In this document: positions 11,968-23,585 of the stretch, piece after piece
Numbering within the stretch: the first letter of the stretch is position 1
Layout of the letters: each line of letters begins with the position of its first letter
Assembly (NCBI RefSeq): GCF_019649055.1
Contig: NW_026570230.1
Span: 372,001-436,000, forward strand
Length of the DNA stretch: 64,000 nucleotides
Reading direction: 5' to 3'
Origin: Paramacrobiotus metropolitanus
Taxonomy: Eukaryota; Tardigrada; Eutardigrada; Parachela; Macrobiotidae
Position numbers and translations under genes: made by a program
The notes under the pieces: model-generated
The model's database searches: none
The model's input: the letters and a program-made list of their open reading frames with translations, nothing else
What the model was told of the DNA's origin: nothing

Positions 11968-13335
11968 ATGCCCAGTACGGGTAATGTGACGGCCTCTGCA
12001 ACTCCCGCAGCGCCCCATAAGGAGAATGGTGGATCTGGCCTTCTGCGGTTCGAACCTGCGGTCATGACGTGGAGGTCTGGCAGTTTCGATACCGCACTAT
12101 ATCAAGTTGAGGAAGGTTACGGACACAGATGAACAGAAGGCTATCCTGCTGGACGCCTTGGGCGTGGACGCGATGGAAATGCTGCACGCCATGTACCTGC
12201 CGCGTGACCCGGACGATTACACCAATGCTCAGATTGTGGACAAACTTGGAGCAGGCATAGGTCCGGAAGACCAACGCGACAGTAGAGTGGGCGATGTATT
12301 TCCAGTTGCGTCAGGAGGCCGGGGATACATTGTTGGAGTTTTCCAACAAGCTGCGCCGAAAGGCCATCAGCTGCGGGTTCCCAGCGGACGTGCTGGAAAA
12401 GAACATGTCGTCGACATTCCTGAACGGTGTGGCCAGCGATGCCACGCGTCAGCACCTCATGACCAAGGATTTCACGACGCTTGAAAAAGCCCTGGAGATG
12501 GCCAAGACAACCAATACGAGCTGGCCAAGACCACCAAGCGAGGCCAGGCGTCCACGGAAGTGGCTGACGTAGCCATCGTGCGCACGAAAGCAGAAGGGCG
12601 TGGCCAAGGTCGCAGTCAAGGTCAACTAGGCCGAGCTGAGGGAAGAAGCGACGGCACAGGCGGAAGCCGCAGGAGAGGCGGTGGGCGTGATGAAGGGAGC
12701 AGCCCGGACGAACGCGGCAGCAATTCTGCTGACAATGGTCGACTGCGCGGGGAGGCGCAGGGTGTTATTCCTGTGGCGATGTGGACCACAGAAAGGCGGA
12801 CTGCTGGGCGAAAGATGTCCGGTGTGGCAACTGTGGCAAACGAGGCTACATTGCTAGGATGTGCCGCTCTGAGCCTAAAGAGCGGGAACAGCACCAAGGC
12901 GGGAGGCGAACAATGCTCATAAACGAAGAGTTTGATGTCATGGGCATCAACATCGCCCCGGAGAGCACAGACGACTCGCTGGACTCAGTGTGGTGCGTGT
13001 TAGATACCGTAAGCAGGCAGCTGAATGAATTAGCGGAACGGTGCCGTGCGCTGGAGAAGCGGGATGGCAGAAATTCTGCGAACGAAGGTTCCCAGATGGA
13101 TCAGGCAGAAGTGTTGTTTGTGAGTGAAACAACCGCCTACGGACGCATGGCAGACGGAACCGATGAACGGAGAAATAGCGACACGGCGTACAGAGACGGA
13201 ATCAGCTGTGGTGCACGACCAAGCCAGAAGCAGTGCGAGGCGACAGCCGCTGTTGCGGACGCCGAGGCCAAACCGGATATCAGTCCCGATGTGACTGGAA
13301 AGCGTAAGAAAGTGAAACGCAAGACGAGGAAATAA
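11968..13335 (+). pseudogene. gag: gag polyprotein of the LTR element, spread over three frames
   Basis: The reading starts at ATG 11968 (MPSTGNVTAS...). The capsid-like part continues through MTWRS and KVTDTDEQKAILLDALGVDA (12107 on), then VFQLRQEAGDTLLEFSNKLRRK (12294-12572), then an RG-rich basic linker (12560-12780). Next come two CCHC knuckles near 12764-12860: CYSCGDVDHRKADC, and CGNCGKRGYIARMC in which Tyr replaces His. A lysine-rich C-terminus ends at 13335. Frame changes occur before the VEWAMYFQ block, after the capsid part and before the knuckles. The last two are also present in copy 2, so they predate the copies. The role inferred from the domains is RNA binding and particle formation. 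Confidence 0.75.
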
Positions 13336-13467
13336 GCAGCACCTTCGACTGCCAGTGGAGGAACCGAAAAAGCTTAATATTCGTTAAAAAAATTTTATTA
13401 TTATTATTATTACTGATGCTGTAATTGTTTTCTCTTTTTTGTGAGTGGGTTCCCCACTGGGGGGAGA

Positions 13468-13564
13468 TGTGACGTAGCAACCAGATAGTTGCCACCAATT
13501 GTGGTACGCTGTGTGCGGTCAGAGTGTGTTGGGTCGAGCTGCAGTAAAGTGCTAAGTCGTGACA
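13468..13564 (+). repeat. 3' LTR of gag-only element copy 1
   Basis: It begins TGTGACGTAGCAACC directly after the purine tract and ends GTCGTGACA. Confidence 0.85.
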
Positions 13565-13887
13565 TTCAGCCTATTCTAACGTTTGAAGCATTGGATACGT
13601 AGTATAGACATCAGACGCCATTACGGAGCTGGAAGGGTGGTTGCTTCTTACTAGAGGAGTGCACTCAGTACCGGGTGGTTGAACAAAATGGCCGTCTGTT
13701 TTATCATGGCGCGCTGGATCCGTCAACGCTTAACTGACGTAATCTGAGTTGTTTTCGATAGAGCATTGCTTTAAATATAAAAAAGTTAAATGAAGTCAAA
13801 ATTACCATAAGGCTAAAATTTTTTAAGAATTTTTTGTAAAATTGGCTTGGTTTGGACAATGTCCTGGTAGCGAAGATGTGAAATTAC

Positions 13888-15664
13888 CAGAGCCTGCAAA
13901 CTTGTGTTCACGTAACACAAAGTGTGTTCACGTAAAGGTGCATGTGTCCACGTAAAAGACAACTTGTGTTTAAAAACCGCCAATACTCCCCCCTTTCCAT
14001 GTAATTATTCAATTCCTGTCTGGTATTTCCATTTCTAAATCAAAACAAAAACGAATGAACGATCGCTAGAATCTAGATACTTACGAAACGGCAAACCGAA
14101 AGGTCGTCATAGAAATGTAAACACAATTTACCTTTACTCTAGAGAAGCGCGCTGCTGTAAGCAGATGGGTAGCCTAGCGCTTATTCAGCACTCCAGCATG
14201 CTGCAACTACCTAGGCTCGCAAATTCTGACATACAGTACTATAATATTATTATAGTAGCTGGTAGCAGAAGCAATCCAGAGAGCATAAAGTTTTTAGTCG
14301 TAAAAAACAACTACGGATTGTATTTGGGATGGTTTGTACCTCTGATTCTGATAGCTGATTGCCTACTTTTGTCTTTTTTCGACGGTTTACTTTGATGTTT
14401 TGACCGCGATGACAACTCCTCGATCTAAAGTAACCTCTCTTGAATCAGGCCCGAGACCTGCACAGAAATCGATAAAAGAGTTTTTCCCTACAACATCCAC
14501 AGGCGCCAAACGGAAAGCCCCCGAGTTCGACCTTCCTAACGAAGGCACTTCTACATCTTCTAGCAGAAAAGCGCATGCTGCGTGAGCCTTTGTTTGGTGG
14601 ATGGGAAATGTTTCTACAGCAGGAAGTTAAAGAAGAAAACGAAAGCAAGCTTTTGTTTGGTGTGGAGCTCTGGGAAAAAGAGCGAAGGACAAATCGTAGG
14701 CAACGCTTTGCTCCTCCAATCCGCCCCTTTTAGATATTCGGTCAGATGTCATCGCATCACTGTGGAGTTACGTCACCGATCGCATGAGTATCGATGAGCC
14801 TGCTCTGATAGCGTTGTTACCATTAAAGTCTTTTAATAAACACATCAGTGCTGCAGCATTGGAGTCGTGTTACAACCTAATTGCTCCAGATCTCGACAAG
14901 CGTCAGTTTGGATTGGCGTATTACAGCTTTTGCCGTTTGGTGGAAGGAAGAATTCTAACCGATAGGGATGCGTTGAAAGTTGCACTGTCTGATGAGGAAT
15001 TAAGCCCGATTGCGATTGCACTTGCAAGAGTTATTGCAGCAGTACCACATTCGTGTGATGTTGAGCGGCTTTTCTCGGCATACTCTCGGTTAAAGTCGGA
15101 CGATCGCTCATCGCTTTCGGCGGACAGTATTGGGAAATATCTGCACGTGCATATCAATATGCCTCCCGTTGCCGAGTACGATTTTCGTAAAGCTGCAGAG
15201 TACTGGGTTAGTGCCAAAAACCGACAGCCAAGAGAGCCTCCAAGCGTCACCAATGCTTTCTTTGTCGGCGTATTTAAGGAAGCTTCCGATCGTGCAGTCG
15301 ACAGGATTAGCGAATCTAAGCCAACTGTTGGATTCTGAGTACATGTTTTATAAGATGCATTGTACAAAGGTCATTCTCAGGTTTAGTTTTTAGCAGCGTG
15401 ATTTTCAAACTTCTTTATGGTCGTACTATATTTTCGGTTGTCGTTGCTGTTAATACAAGGAATGTTTATGAGCAAACTTAATTAATGACACGGTATTTTT
15501 CTCACGCATTCTCTAATAATCTGATTATGTCGCGCTCGTAGTAGAAGGATGACCAACACTCTAGCAATGTACACGCTAGAGCGAAAGTTAGGAAAGAGAT
15601 TGTATGTACCCCCCTTTGCAAAAATTAAATGTGTTCACGTAAATTTTCAAGATTTCTGGCTCTG
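13888..15664 (+). mobile_element. hAT transposon with internal deletion
   Basis: The ends are CAGAGCCTGCAAACTT and the inverted counterpart of CAGAGCCAGAAATCTT, with a tgttcacgta subterminal word in inverted orientation near both ends. A perfect 8-bp target duplication, GAAATTAC, lies at 13880-13887 and 15665-15672. At 1777 bp it is shorter than usual autonomous hAT elements. It encodes only a short N-terminal frame and the C-terminal dimerisation region, so it is probably defective. Confidence 0.9.
14784..15338 (+). CDS. hAT transposase, C-terminal dimerisation region
   Basis: The frame is open from about 14728 (LLDIRSDVIASLWSYVTDRM) to TGA at 15336. The segment IALARVIAAVPHSCDVERLFS followed by AYSRLKSDDRSSLSADSIGK matches the hallmark hAT dimerisation domain (the conserved S..CER.FS...I/LK..R motif). 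The upstream frame at 14400-14585 (TPRSKVTS...QKSIKEFFPTTS) may be the start of the same transposase; the DNA-binding BED finger and most of the catalytic core are not visible. It is therefore a truncated transposase that could at most dimerise. Confidence 0.8.
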   Translation: MSIDEPALIALLPLKSFNKHISAAALESCYNLIAPDLDKRQFGLAYYSFCRLVEGRILTDRDALKVALSDEELSPIAIALARVIAAVPHSCDVERLFSAYSRLKSDDRSSLSADSIGKYLHVHINMPPVAEYDFRKAAEYWVSAKNRQPREPPSVTNAFFVGVFKEASDRAVDRISESKPTVGF

Positions 15665-15672
15665 GAAATTAC

Positions 15673-16798
15673 CCGTTTCTATATGAAAAATTTTTGTTGT
15701 TCAACTAACGACATTAATGTAGCTTATTTTACTGTTTCTGGTAGAGGGGTTTTTTCTTGGTTTTTTACTGTAAGGAACTGCGGTATTCTAGCAACCGTGC
15801 TTGGCCAATGCGCTGAATAACAGAGACTCTGCACGAGTAACCGGCCAACAAAGTTTTTTCGAGAATAAATTTCTAACCAGCGCTCTAAAAGCTTATCTGG
15901 TTCGATATCGTTTCTAAAAGGGCAATGTGCTAGCTACATTTTATAGTTGAACCTGCATTTTTTGGTGCAACCCGTCATGCAGCCAAAAATTTTAACCGAA
16001 AATACTCGAAAATATCAAATAAAAAATCGACATTTTTGGAAAAGTCACAATGTGTCATGACTGCATAACTCGTTCAGCGTATGCAGTACGTCCGCAACTT
16101 TTTTTTCTATTGAAAGAAACCGTATTTTGCTAAACGAAACAGTTCGAAATGTTCAAAAAGTCAGTAAGGGGAAGAAATGGCAGAAGATTTTATGTTTTGC
16201 GAGCTGGGACACGAAAAATTTGCAGACAATTTCATTTGGCTTCATTGCAAACAAAGACGGCTTAATTTTTTTAAAAACGTCTCTAGGTTTTGTAGCTAAT
16301 AAAATTTTCTATTGAATAAGCCTAAACAGTTTACGGTGCAACAAAGGGTATGCGAGAAACAAACAAAAACAGCAGACTGCCGTTTTGTTCAGCCACCCGG
16401 TAGATAATAATCTTGAATTGGTATTCCCAGCAACTCAGTAGGTCGAACAAGAGTGGAAGCGCTGGAACCTAAATGCGATTGGTGACCTTAGTCTAACCAT
16501 ACTCGTACAATAAATGCGATTTTTAAAATTTGTTCTTCTGATCCATTCTTGGAACTTTGTTTGTTCTTTATAATTCGATATTTCACGATTTTCTCCCAGC
16601 ATGATATCAAGCGTAAAGCCGTACGACTAGACGGCACAGTTATTCGAAGTGTTTGCTTGCTTTGGGACCGATGGCGTCACGATATTAACGTCTTCCTTTT
16701 CACCACAGAGCGTCCATATTTGCAGAAGTACATCGTTTCATTTTGCATTAAAAAAACATATCACTATCCACTGTGTAACATATCACTATCCATACTGC
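15673..16798. other. AT-rich stretch, no gene
   Basis: Apart from the right inverted repeat near 16368-16404, I see nothing coding here. Confidence 0.5.
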
Positions 16799-17491
16799 TG
16801 GACATTTTCCGCAACGGTGAGATTAACCGGGCCGGGGGCCCGTCTCCTCGCACAGTCGACACCGGAAGCTGGCATATGGTTGAATGCCTTGCCCTCGGCA
16901 CACATCGGTAACCTCTTGGACGACGACACCGTAAAGATATCAGTCGGCCTAAGACTGGGTGTAGATATCTGTGAAGCTCATTCATGTTCCAAATGCCACA
17001 AGCCCGTAGATGTGGATGGTCATCACGGCTTGTCCTGTGCATTTTCTGCGGGAAGGCATGCACGCCACGGCGGCTTGAACAGCATTTTGTGCAGGGCGTC
17101 AGCACCACGTTTGCGTGGCAACGTGGCATGTGTTTGGCATGGGACGTGATTTGCGTGGATACTGTCGCTGTGTCTCATCGGAAGTCCACTTCAGTTACAG
17201 CGGGATCCGCCGCCGCTCAGGCGGAGGACAGAAAGCGGGATTGTATTTGTACCTGCAGGGCAGATACATCTTCGTACCGCTGGCATTTGAAACTCTTGGA
17301 CCATGGGGAAAGTCAGCTAGCCGTTCAGTGAAAGAAATTGGCAAGCGACTTCAACAACATACGGGTGAGCCTCGCTCCCATGAGTACCTCCGTCAACGAT
17401 TGTCGCTGGATATTCAGCGGGGCAACGCTGCTTCCGTGCTAGGGACAATGGAGGGAGCGGCAGCATTAAATGAAATTCTGTTTTTTTGATC
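16799..17491 (+). pseudogene. R2-like retrotransposon, zinc-finger and C-terminal remnant
   Basis: The first frame reads TPEAGIWLNALPSAHIGNLL, then a GLRLGVDIC block and a C..C...H....C finger (CSKCHKPVDVDGHHGLSC) followed by SAGRHARH. A different frame then gives the very C-terminal block YIFVPLAFETLGPWGKS and EYLRQRLSLDIQRGNAASVLG, ending at 17489. In this family the KRPDG-type restriction-like endonuclease core normally lies between them; here it is missing (about 17100-17190), so the copy is internally deleted. Homology is assigned by comparison with the other copies in this window and general knowledge of R2-clade ends. Confidence 0.7.
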
Positions 17492-18037
17492 TGTTGTTCT
17501 GAAACTGTGATGTTACCGCATTTTGTGAAATAAAACAGTTTTTGCATTCTGTTATAAGACAGTTGAGGTGATAATTGAATCTGCAAAGATGTCAATTGGT
17601 CGAGAAATTGTGGGAGAAAATTGCAAAAGTCATATTAATTCTGTCTGCACTGAGCTTATGAGTCTGCCGTTCTTCCAACGGGGAAAAGATGGAAAGAAAG
17701 ATCAAGTCTCAACTCTCAGTGCCTCACCCTGCCTGTTCAGTGGTCGATTCGATTCTATGTCACACTCCCTTTCGAGTAGTAGTTAACAGATGCTGTATCA
17801 CAAATCTGGACGGTTTTATGACTAGCATTTCTACGGCAAAAGTAAGCTGCATGTACCCATAGTACAGCTATGGAAAACCTCTGAAATTTGTTTTTCCAAA
17901 TTTATTCTTAACTAATGCACGTCGCCTACGTAAGGTTTCCGTAGAAAACGGTCCGAAGGAGTTTTGGAGTAAGACTAAGTACATAGTGGATCTTTTCTGT
18001 GATGGCGTAAAGAACGAATTCTGTTTTGTTTTGACAG
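17492..18037. other. Stretch without a recognised gene
   Basis: The sequence is AT-rich. It ends in a polypyrimidine run and the acceptor ttttgacag used by the following exon. Confidence 0.5.
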
Positions 18038-18784
18038 GGTATGCGCTTTGTGGCAGTTGCTACTCAGCAGTCCCCGCATGGCGGAGCACATCAGCATCTC
18101 GTTTGAAAGCTGTTGGCATCTGAAGGTGGACAACGGAAACTGCTACAAAGCGGCCACTCTCCTCTGCCGCTCAATCAATACTACCACAGTAAGCCTCACA
18201 ATATTGCGAGTTCCCCCGCCAAACCACAGGTCATTTTTGAACACGTTGCTTAAAACGATGGAAACTAAACTTTCCTTGATCGTGTTCAAAGACCACACTT
18301 ACAACGAGGAGCCTAAAGGGACTCTACATGATCAGCAGCAATCTCGGTTGAAACATACAGCCATGATCGAGCTAACCATATATAAGCACACCTGCAACTA
18401 CGTCGTGCTGCACAATTGGAAAGTTTCCGTTCTTTTCGGCCCCCTAATGTACCAAGTATTTGAACTACCTTCTTACCGAGAGCACTCTGACGGTGTTACC
18501 GCGATGCGCCGTCTCCCAGCACACGAGTGGGAATTCATGAAACGTCTTACAAGGCACTCTCACGAACTGAATATCGACAATCTGCAGATCCGCATTCCGA
18601 GGCTCCTTCTCAAATGCAGCGACGGCAAACTGCACATGGCCAGCCGCTTCATGTGCGCCCTCAATGACAACTTCCCGCCGGTCACTGCGGACATGCTGAC
18701 AAAGGTCACCACTGTCCATGATCGCTGGGTGCGCAGCTTGGCGTATCCGGATGATTGGCAAGCCATTCGCAACTTTCTCCGACT
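18038..18784 (+). CDS. Exon for C-terminal domain of F-box-type family protein
   Basis: The frame is open from an acceptor (tttgacag|G at 18037/18038) and begins VCALWQLLLSSPRMAEHISI, which resembles the last helix of an F-box (RVC..W..LL). About 240 residues follow, including ISISFESCWHLKVDNGNCYK, PAHEWEFMKRLTRHSH and HMASRFMCALNDNFPPV. It ends at L followed by TAA, but ct|gtaagc at 18784/18785 is also a good donor, so the gene may continue. The acceptor needs a phase-2 upstream exon. The exon at 2078-2915 leaves phase 1, so an F-box exon would be expected between them; I did not find it. From memory this resembles a tardigrade-expanded family. The frame is intact and is likely a real gene or recent pseudogene. 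Confidence 0.6.
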
Positions 18785-21411
18785 GTAAGCGCCTTGCCTT
18801 GCAAGTTTGCATTACGTATTTTCTGAGCGGGTCCATTTTTAAAGAAACAGGCGTTGTATTAGGCGGATAGTATGAAGAAATAGCTAAAATACTAGCGGAA
18901 ATAGCATCCCTGAACACGTGGACGACTTATCCACCTTTCTACCGGACTTCGGCAGAAAGCTGGATGGGGATTTTAGAGCATTCACCTTCCTGCCGGTTAT
19001 ATATCAATATCGATCAATAATCCTATAATGAGACTTTTGGTACTATACACCGGATGCATTTAAACTTTTTGGAATATGGTTACCCTTATGGCTCCGCAAC
19101 CGGATATTGCGCCCCAAAAATATGTAGTTCACGCCTATGCATACTTCGCCTTTTTAAAATTGTGCTTCTTTAAGTTTACGTTTTATATTCTGCACACTAG
19201 GTGTGAGAATTTCTTAACAATATTAATCTTGCAAAATTGATTACTTCAGTTCTAATAGTGAAAATTTTTTTTACCACTTTCCGAGCAGTTAAGCCTGTAG
19301 ATGTAAATTATTTTTCATAAAAAACCAAAAGGAACAAGCGGAAGTGGACCGGGTTGGAATGGGATAAACGGATATCTTTCTGGTTTCAACAATTTTCGTT
19401 TTCGACAATTTCGTTTTCGATTTCGTGTAATAAACAGCTCAGGGAAAAAAACAGGTCAATAGACAAGCTGTGGTACGATCAGCAGTATTTATTATAACAT
19501 GCCGCATGTGGGCGGTGCTGATGAACCGTGAGGTTATTCATGGCCCGTGAATGTTTTTTCGGCGGATTGATTGAGTGGCTATCAGTAAGCACTATGCACT
19601 CGTGTTAAAAGGGGAAAATTTTGAACTACAGAAGACATACATAAAGTAAAATTCCCTATTTTGTATCTCCCTGGAAATATGCATTTAGCTCTTATTATTG
19701 ATCCACATATAGGAACAGAATGTTTCAATAAGGAAACAGAGTAAAACGTTTAAATATAATCAAATGGAGGAAAACTGCCAGAAAAACTACTGAACACTTT
19801 CGCACTTTTCCGTGTTTTAACCAAAACAGCTTTTTCTATTTTCTCAAACTTCCTGTTTACCTTTTCTTATTCACGAAATGCTTAGAGTTAAAGTATTTCC
19901 TTTTCTGATCTCGATTAATAGGCAACAAAATTTATTATTACGGCTGCTTTTCTGGGAAAATTGAAATTTTGTGGTGCAAAAACCACAAATTTCCTTACTT
20001 CAAGACGGTGAAATAATTAGAATTTCATGAAACTGTCGTTGGTGTAACGTTCGGTATCTTAGACGCACATAACTAATTCTACTTACTTGATGCAAAGAAT
20101 TTGAATTCATAAAAGCGGGAAGGCTGAATGATTATTAATATTGTTATTATTCACCGTGTAGCAGTTAGCCCATTTCCGGCTAGGGTGACATGCTGGCATG
20201 GGATTTTAAACCTGGCCAAACAGTAACGTAAAAATAAGCACAGACAGAAACCAGAGCGACTGACAATTTTAAAGCATGCTTAAAAGCACCAATTGTACGA
20301 GCATCGCACGTATCAGACAAATTCGATTCAACAAAAATTTCTACAATTTATTAACCCCGGAAAACCGGATACTAGAAGGGATGGACTAAAGTTTTAAAAA
20401 TTGGAAGTCTGGGACAAAAAATCCAATTAATAGAAAAATATTTTTTTTCAAAATTTTAGCGACCCTAGGGTCAAGCAGGAGATGACCGTGTCGGACTGAC
20501 ACGCATGGTAACCATGTTGCACCGACATTTTATATATTGCCGTTTATAACATCTGGTAGAAACATCGCACCGAATATTCCACTATCTGAAACGATAAGTC
20601 TAAACTAGTATTGAACACAGAAGCATTCCGATGGTAATCAAGATGACCAGTGTTCAGGGAAAATTTAAAAACGAAACAACCCTAATATGCACCATTACGA
20701 AAGTGCTACTTCGATATATCGCAACACAAACCCACATGTTTGCGAATCTCGTCGTTCATCACCTGTTCTTTTGAACTAACGATATGCTCCGGCGCCACGA
20801 GTTGTTTGGGGAGGTCTGTAAATCTCCTCGGGAGATCTCAACATTTTGGATTACGCCTTGGATTAATCTAGCGTTGTGGACTGAATGCGGCGCGACTGGA
20901 TTCGAGCATGGACGCGCTCAGGTCCAACTTTGCTGATGCCCCCGTGAAGTGTCGCAGGTCAATTGGTGGTGGTGCATGTCGCTGTTGGGACCGCTCCATT
21001 ACGTCCCTTACGCCGTTGGTTTGGGATGGTTTCGGATTACCTCACCCATTCACTGTGAACATGATCGCCGATTGATTTACGCGCAGTGGCCGCGGATTCT
21101 GTAAAGTCTACTCACGTACCACGACCGAAGGCGGAGTAATCTGGACCTGTCTACGGGCAAGTATGACAGGCTTTCTCTCCAGGTCCAGGGTTATATTTCC
21201 TCCTGGGCCGGTCCTGTAGCGCCAGGCGAGTCGGCTCGAGGAGACTTGGCATCGGCTAATTGATTAGATGCCTCCAAAAATGCATCGTTCTGATATTGTT
21301 CACACTACTTCTACTTGTGCCAGGTCAGGGGGCAGGATTTGTCAGTCCCGCTTCTCCTCTGATTCCACGGTTCTCGTAAAGTCAGTCGATGATAGCTTCT
21401 GGTTTGAGTCG
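18785..21411. other. Long gene-free stretch
   Basis: I see no gene in these 2.6 kb. A second copy of the aatgagacttttggta block lies at 19028-19140. The last 500 bases are GC-richer but show no convincing frame. Confidence 0.5.
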
Positions 21412-21420
21412 CTACGCTTG

Positions 21421-23170
21421 GGCAGGGTGTAAAAGGCGGAAGTGGCACCTGCCACTGGCAGTTGCCACCGGCAGTGGCATGTGGCATTTCGCGACTGGCA
21501 AGCGTTAAAACATGGCAATTTTTCAAAATGCAGAAATAACTTAAATTTGCCTGCCACCAAGAAAAGTGAAAGTTAAAACGGAATCGACTTCTATGCGTAG
21601 TTTTAAATTTCATAAAACGCCATTACACTAAAGATATAATTATGTGAAAGAAACAGTTCATCACATTTCTGTTAAATAATCTTTTTCTACTCTGCGAACA
21701 GCCAACGCCCTACACTCGCCTACCAATGCAATGAGCGCTAAATATTTATGTAGCACAAAAGTTTCTTAAAATTTCGTAGGTTTCTTGCGTTATTCTTAGG
21801 TTATCTTAGGTTCTCAGATTTTTTAGTTATTCTTAAGTTTCTTAGGTTATTCTTAGGTCTTTTAGTTTTCTTAGGTCATTCTTAGGCTTCTTAGGTTTTT
21901 TAGGTTATTCTTACGTTTCTTAGTTTTCTTAGCTTGGGTTATTTTTCTTATTGCCACGATTTTTGAAATCTTAAGAAAATTTAAATAACGCAAGTGACCT
22001 TAGTCACATTGGTGTCAGGGCGGGCTTATGATTCAGCCCTTCTCTCATTGGTTGGTTTTGGGTTTTTCCTGTCTGGGCATTTTCATGCGTTTTGATGAGC
22101 TCTGTAAGGCAGCTGCGCTGCCTACAGAGACCAGTTGGTTCTTGGCTTGCGCGCAAAGCGCGGTGTGTTCAGATTTCGGCATTAAAGCCTACATCCGGGT
22201 TTGTTTTGTTCCTCCGTCGTTGGACGATGCGCGCTTAGCCAGCGCCATCTGATATTGGCATAACCTAGAATTACAATACAACCGAAGAACCTAAGAAGTT
22301 TATTGTAAACCTAGGAAACCTACGAATGACCTAACAACTTAAGGATAACCTAACAACCTAAGAAACTTAACAACATTAGAAACACAATGTAAACCGAAGA
22401 AACCTGAGAACCTGTTTTATTTATGGTCAGTTTTAGTGGTTCGAGTGTTGCGTTCAGAGCCAGACTTTGAGGGCCAGAGTTTGAGTTGTCAGAATCAGAG
22501 CTTGAGCGCGGGCCGTTTGTTTCTGTTTCGCCTCTCGACTTTTCGTACAACGACATATCAATGAATAACCCAACCGGCAGACCGACAGAATACTGACCGA
22601 CAATTGGCGTTTCCACAATTTTGTTGCCCGATGTGTTCGAAAAACTGTTTTGTCGAACTACAGTTTGCTTTTCCGTTTGAGAAAACCAAATAAACAAAAA
22701 AACCAAGAAGCAGACCGTTTAAAGTTAAAAAGTACAGAAAACTGACCGACCGTGCTCCAGAGTACATGCACGGAAAATCAAACACACAAAAAAACATAAA
22801 ACTTAATAAAACATAAAAAAATACAAAAACACGTTACAAAACCTAAGAAAACATAAAAATGTAAGAAATTCAAAATTTTAAGACATGTGTGTGCTACCCA
22901 CAAATATATTTTGCGGCATTGTAGCGCACGTTGCGTTGGTAGGCGCGATACAGGTAGTAAGCTGGCCGCTGAGTGTAGAAAGATCAATAATATTATTATA
23001 TAGAAATTAATTTTGTTTTATAAATGTTTTTTATGGAAGATTGATTTCTAGTTATTTCTGCATTTTCGAAAATTGCCATGTTTTACCGCTTGCCAGTCGC
23101 AAAATGGCACATGCCATTGCCGGTGGCAACTGCCAGTGGCAGGTGCCACTGCCACCTTTTACACCCTGCC
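21421..23170. mobile_element. 1750-bp TIR element, copy 1, with 9-bp target duplication
   Basis: The ends are GGCAGGGTGTAAAAGG and its inverse, with at least 120 bp of strong inverted similarity and weaker similarity to about 290 bp. The direct repeat CTACGCTTG flanks the element (21412-21420 and 23171-23179); counting an extra terminal G shortens it to 7 bp. The interior contains CCTAAGAAA-type repeats in both orientations, a GC-richer block (22010-22255), CTCTGAC-type repeats, and one ORF of 118 codons (22350-22706, minus). There is no transposase. A 9-bp duplication points to a Mutator-like or other non-hAT family. A partial copy lies inverted at 45133-46613. Confidence 0.85.
22350..22706 (-). 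CDS. Conserved 118-aa ORF of the 1750-bp TIR element
   Basis: The ORF encodes a polar protein: SQTEKQTVVRQNSFSNTSG, a VGLPVGLF hydrophobic patch, a serine/aspartate-rich stretch (SSSDSDNSNSGPQS), and a hydrophobic C-terminus (VYIVFLMLLSFLG). The copy at 45262-45684 encodes almost the same protein with an extended N-terminus. Preservation in both copies suggests either recency or selection; I do not recognise the family. The serine/aspartate part is encoded by CTCTGAC-type repeats, so the frame could be a by-product of repeat DNA. Confidence 0.35.
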   Translation of the reverse strand: MVFLFIWFSQTEKQTVVRQNSFSNTSGNKIVETPIVGQYSVGLPVGLFIDMSLYEKSRGETETNGPRSSSDSDNSNSGPQSLALNATLEPLKLTINKTGSQVSSVYIVFLMLLSFLGC

Positions 23171-23585
23171 CTACGCTTGTCGTTGCAGAGACGGTTAGGC
23201 CCGCTGTGTCGCTCCGTGCGTAGCTTTACCCTTTTGGCTCTGCCTGCTGATCTTTCTGGCGCTTTTCTTATGGACTAAACAAGCTCCACTGGAACTATTC
23301 ATGGCTGGTGCATGGCGTCAGTCGAGTCACCATTGCCAAAGTGTTCTGTACTATGTACTTGGCCCATGTTATGGGGCTACTGGGATTGGGTTCACGAGAT
23401 ACTTTCTCAAACTCGCTACTTCTAGTGGGTGAAGAGATGGTGCTAGTTTGCTGTACTGGATCTGCGGAACTCAGGTAGTGTGCTAGTCTATCTGTGACCT
23501 TATGTTACAGTACTGACTAGTGTGGCGTTACGCTAGGTGGTCTTGCGATTAGATGCCTGCGTCAGGAGCGTGACAGCCCAAGCGG

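Larger units (their letters stand above)
11830..13564 (+). mobile_element. Gag-only LTR retrotransposon, copy 1
   Basis: The element has very short LTRs (about 96 bp) that differ at only a few positions, a gag-like interior with zinc knuckles, and a polypurine tract (ggggggaga) immediately before the 3' LTR. No protease, reverse transcriptase or integrase is present, so it must have depended on proteins in trans. Near-identity of the two LTRs suggests a fairly recent insertion. A second copy, inverted, lies at 49079-50776. The target duplication is unclear. Confidence 0.85.
13661..16412. mobile_element. Outer inverted-repeat element hosting a hAT insertion
   Basis: Inverted repeats begin TACCGGGTGG(t/c)TGAACAAAA and continue to about gtctg. 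They lie at 13665-13702 and in reverse complement at 16368-16404. TA abuts both ends, as for Tc1/mariner-type elements. After subtracting the hAT element (13888-15664) the remaining interior is under 1 kb and non-coding. Most of 15673-16368 is AT-rich sequence without a gene. Confidence 0.5.

Noticed and set aside
12040-12062. tRNA B-box-like ggttcgaacc
   Set aside because: It lies inside the gag frame; no acceptor stem or A-box can be matched around it. Similar words at 46816 and 59433 also lack a cloverleaf.
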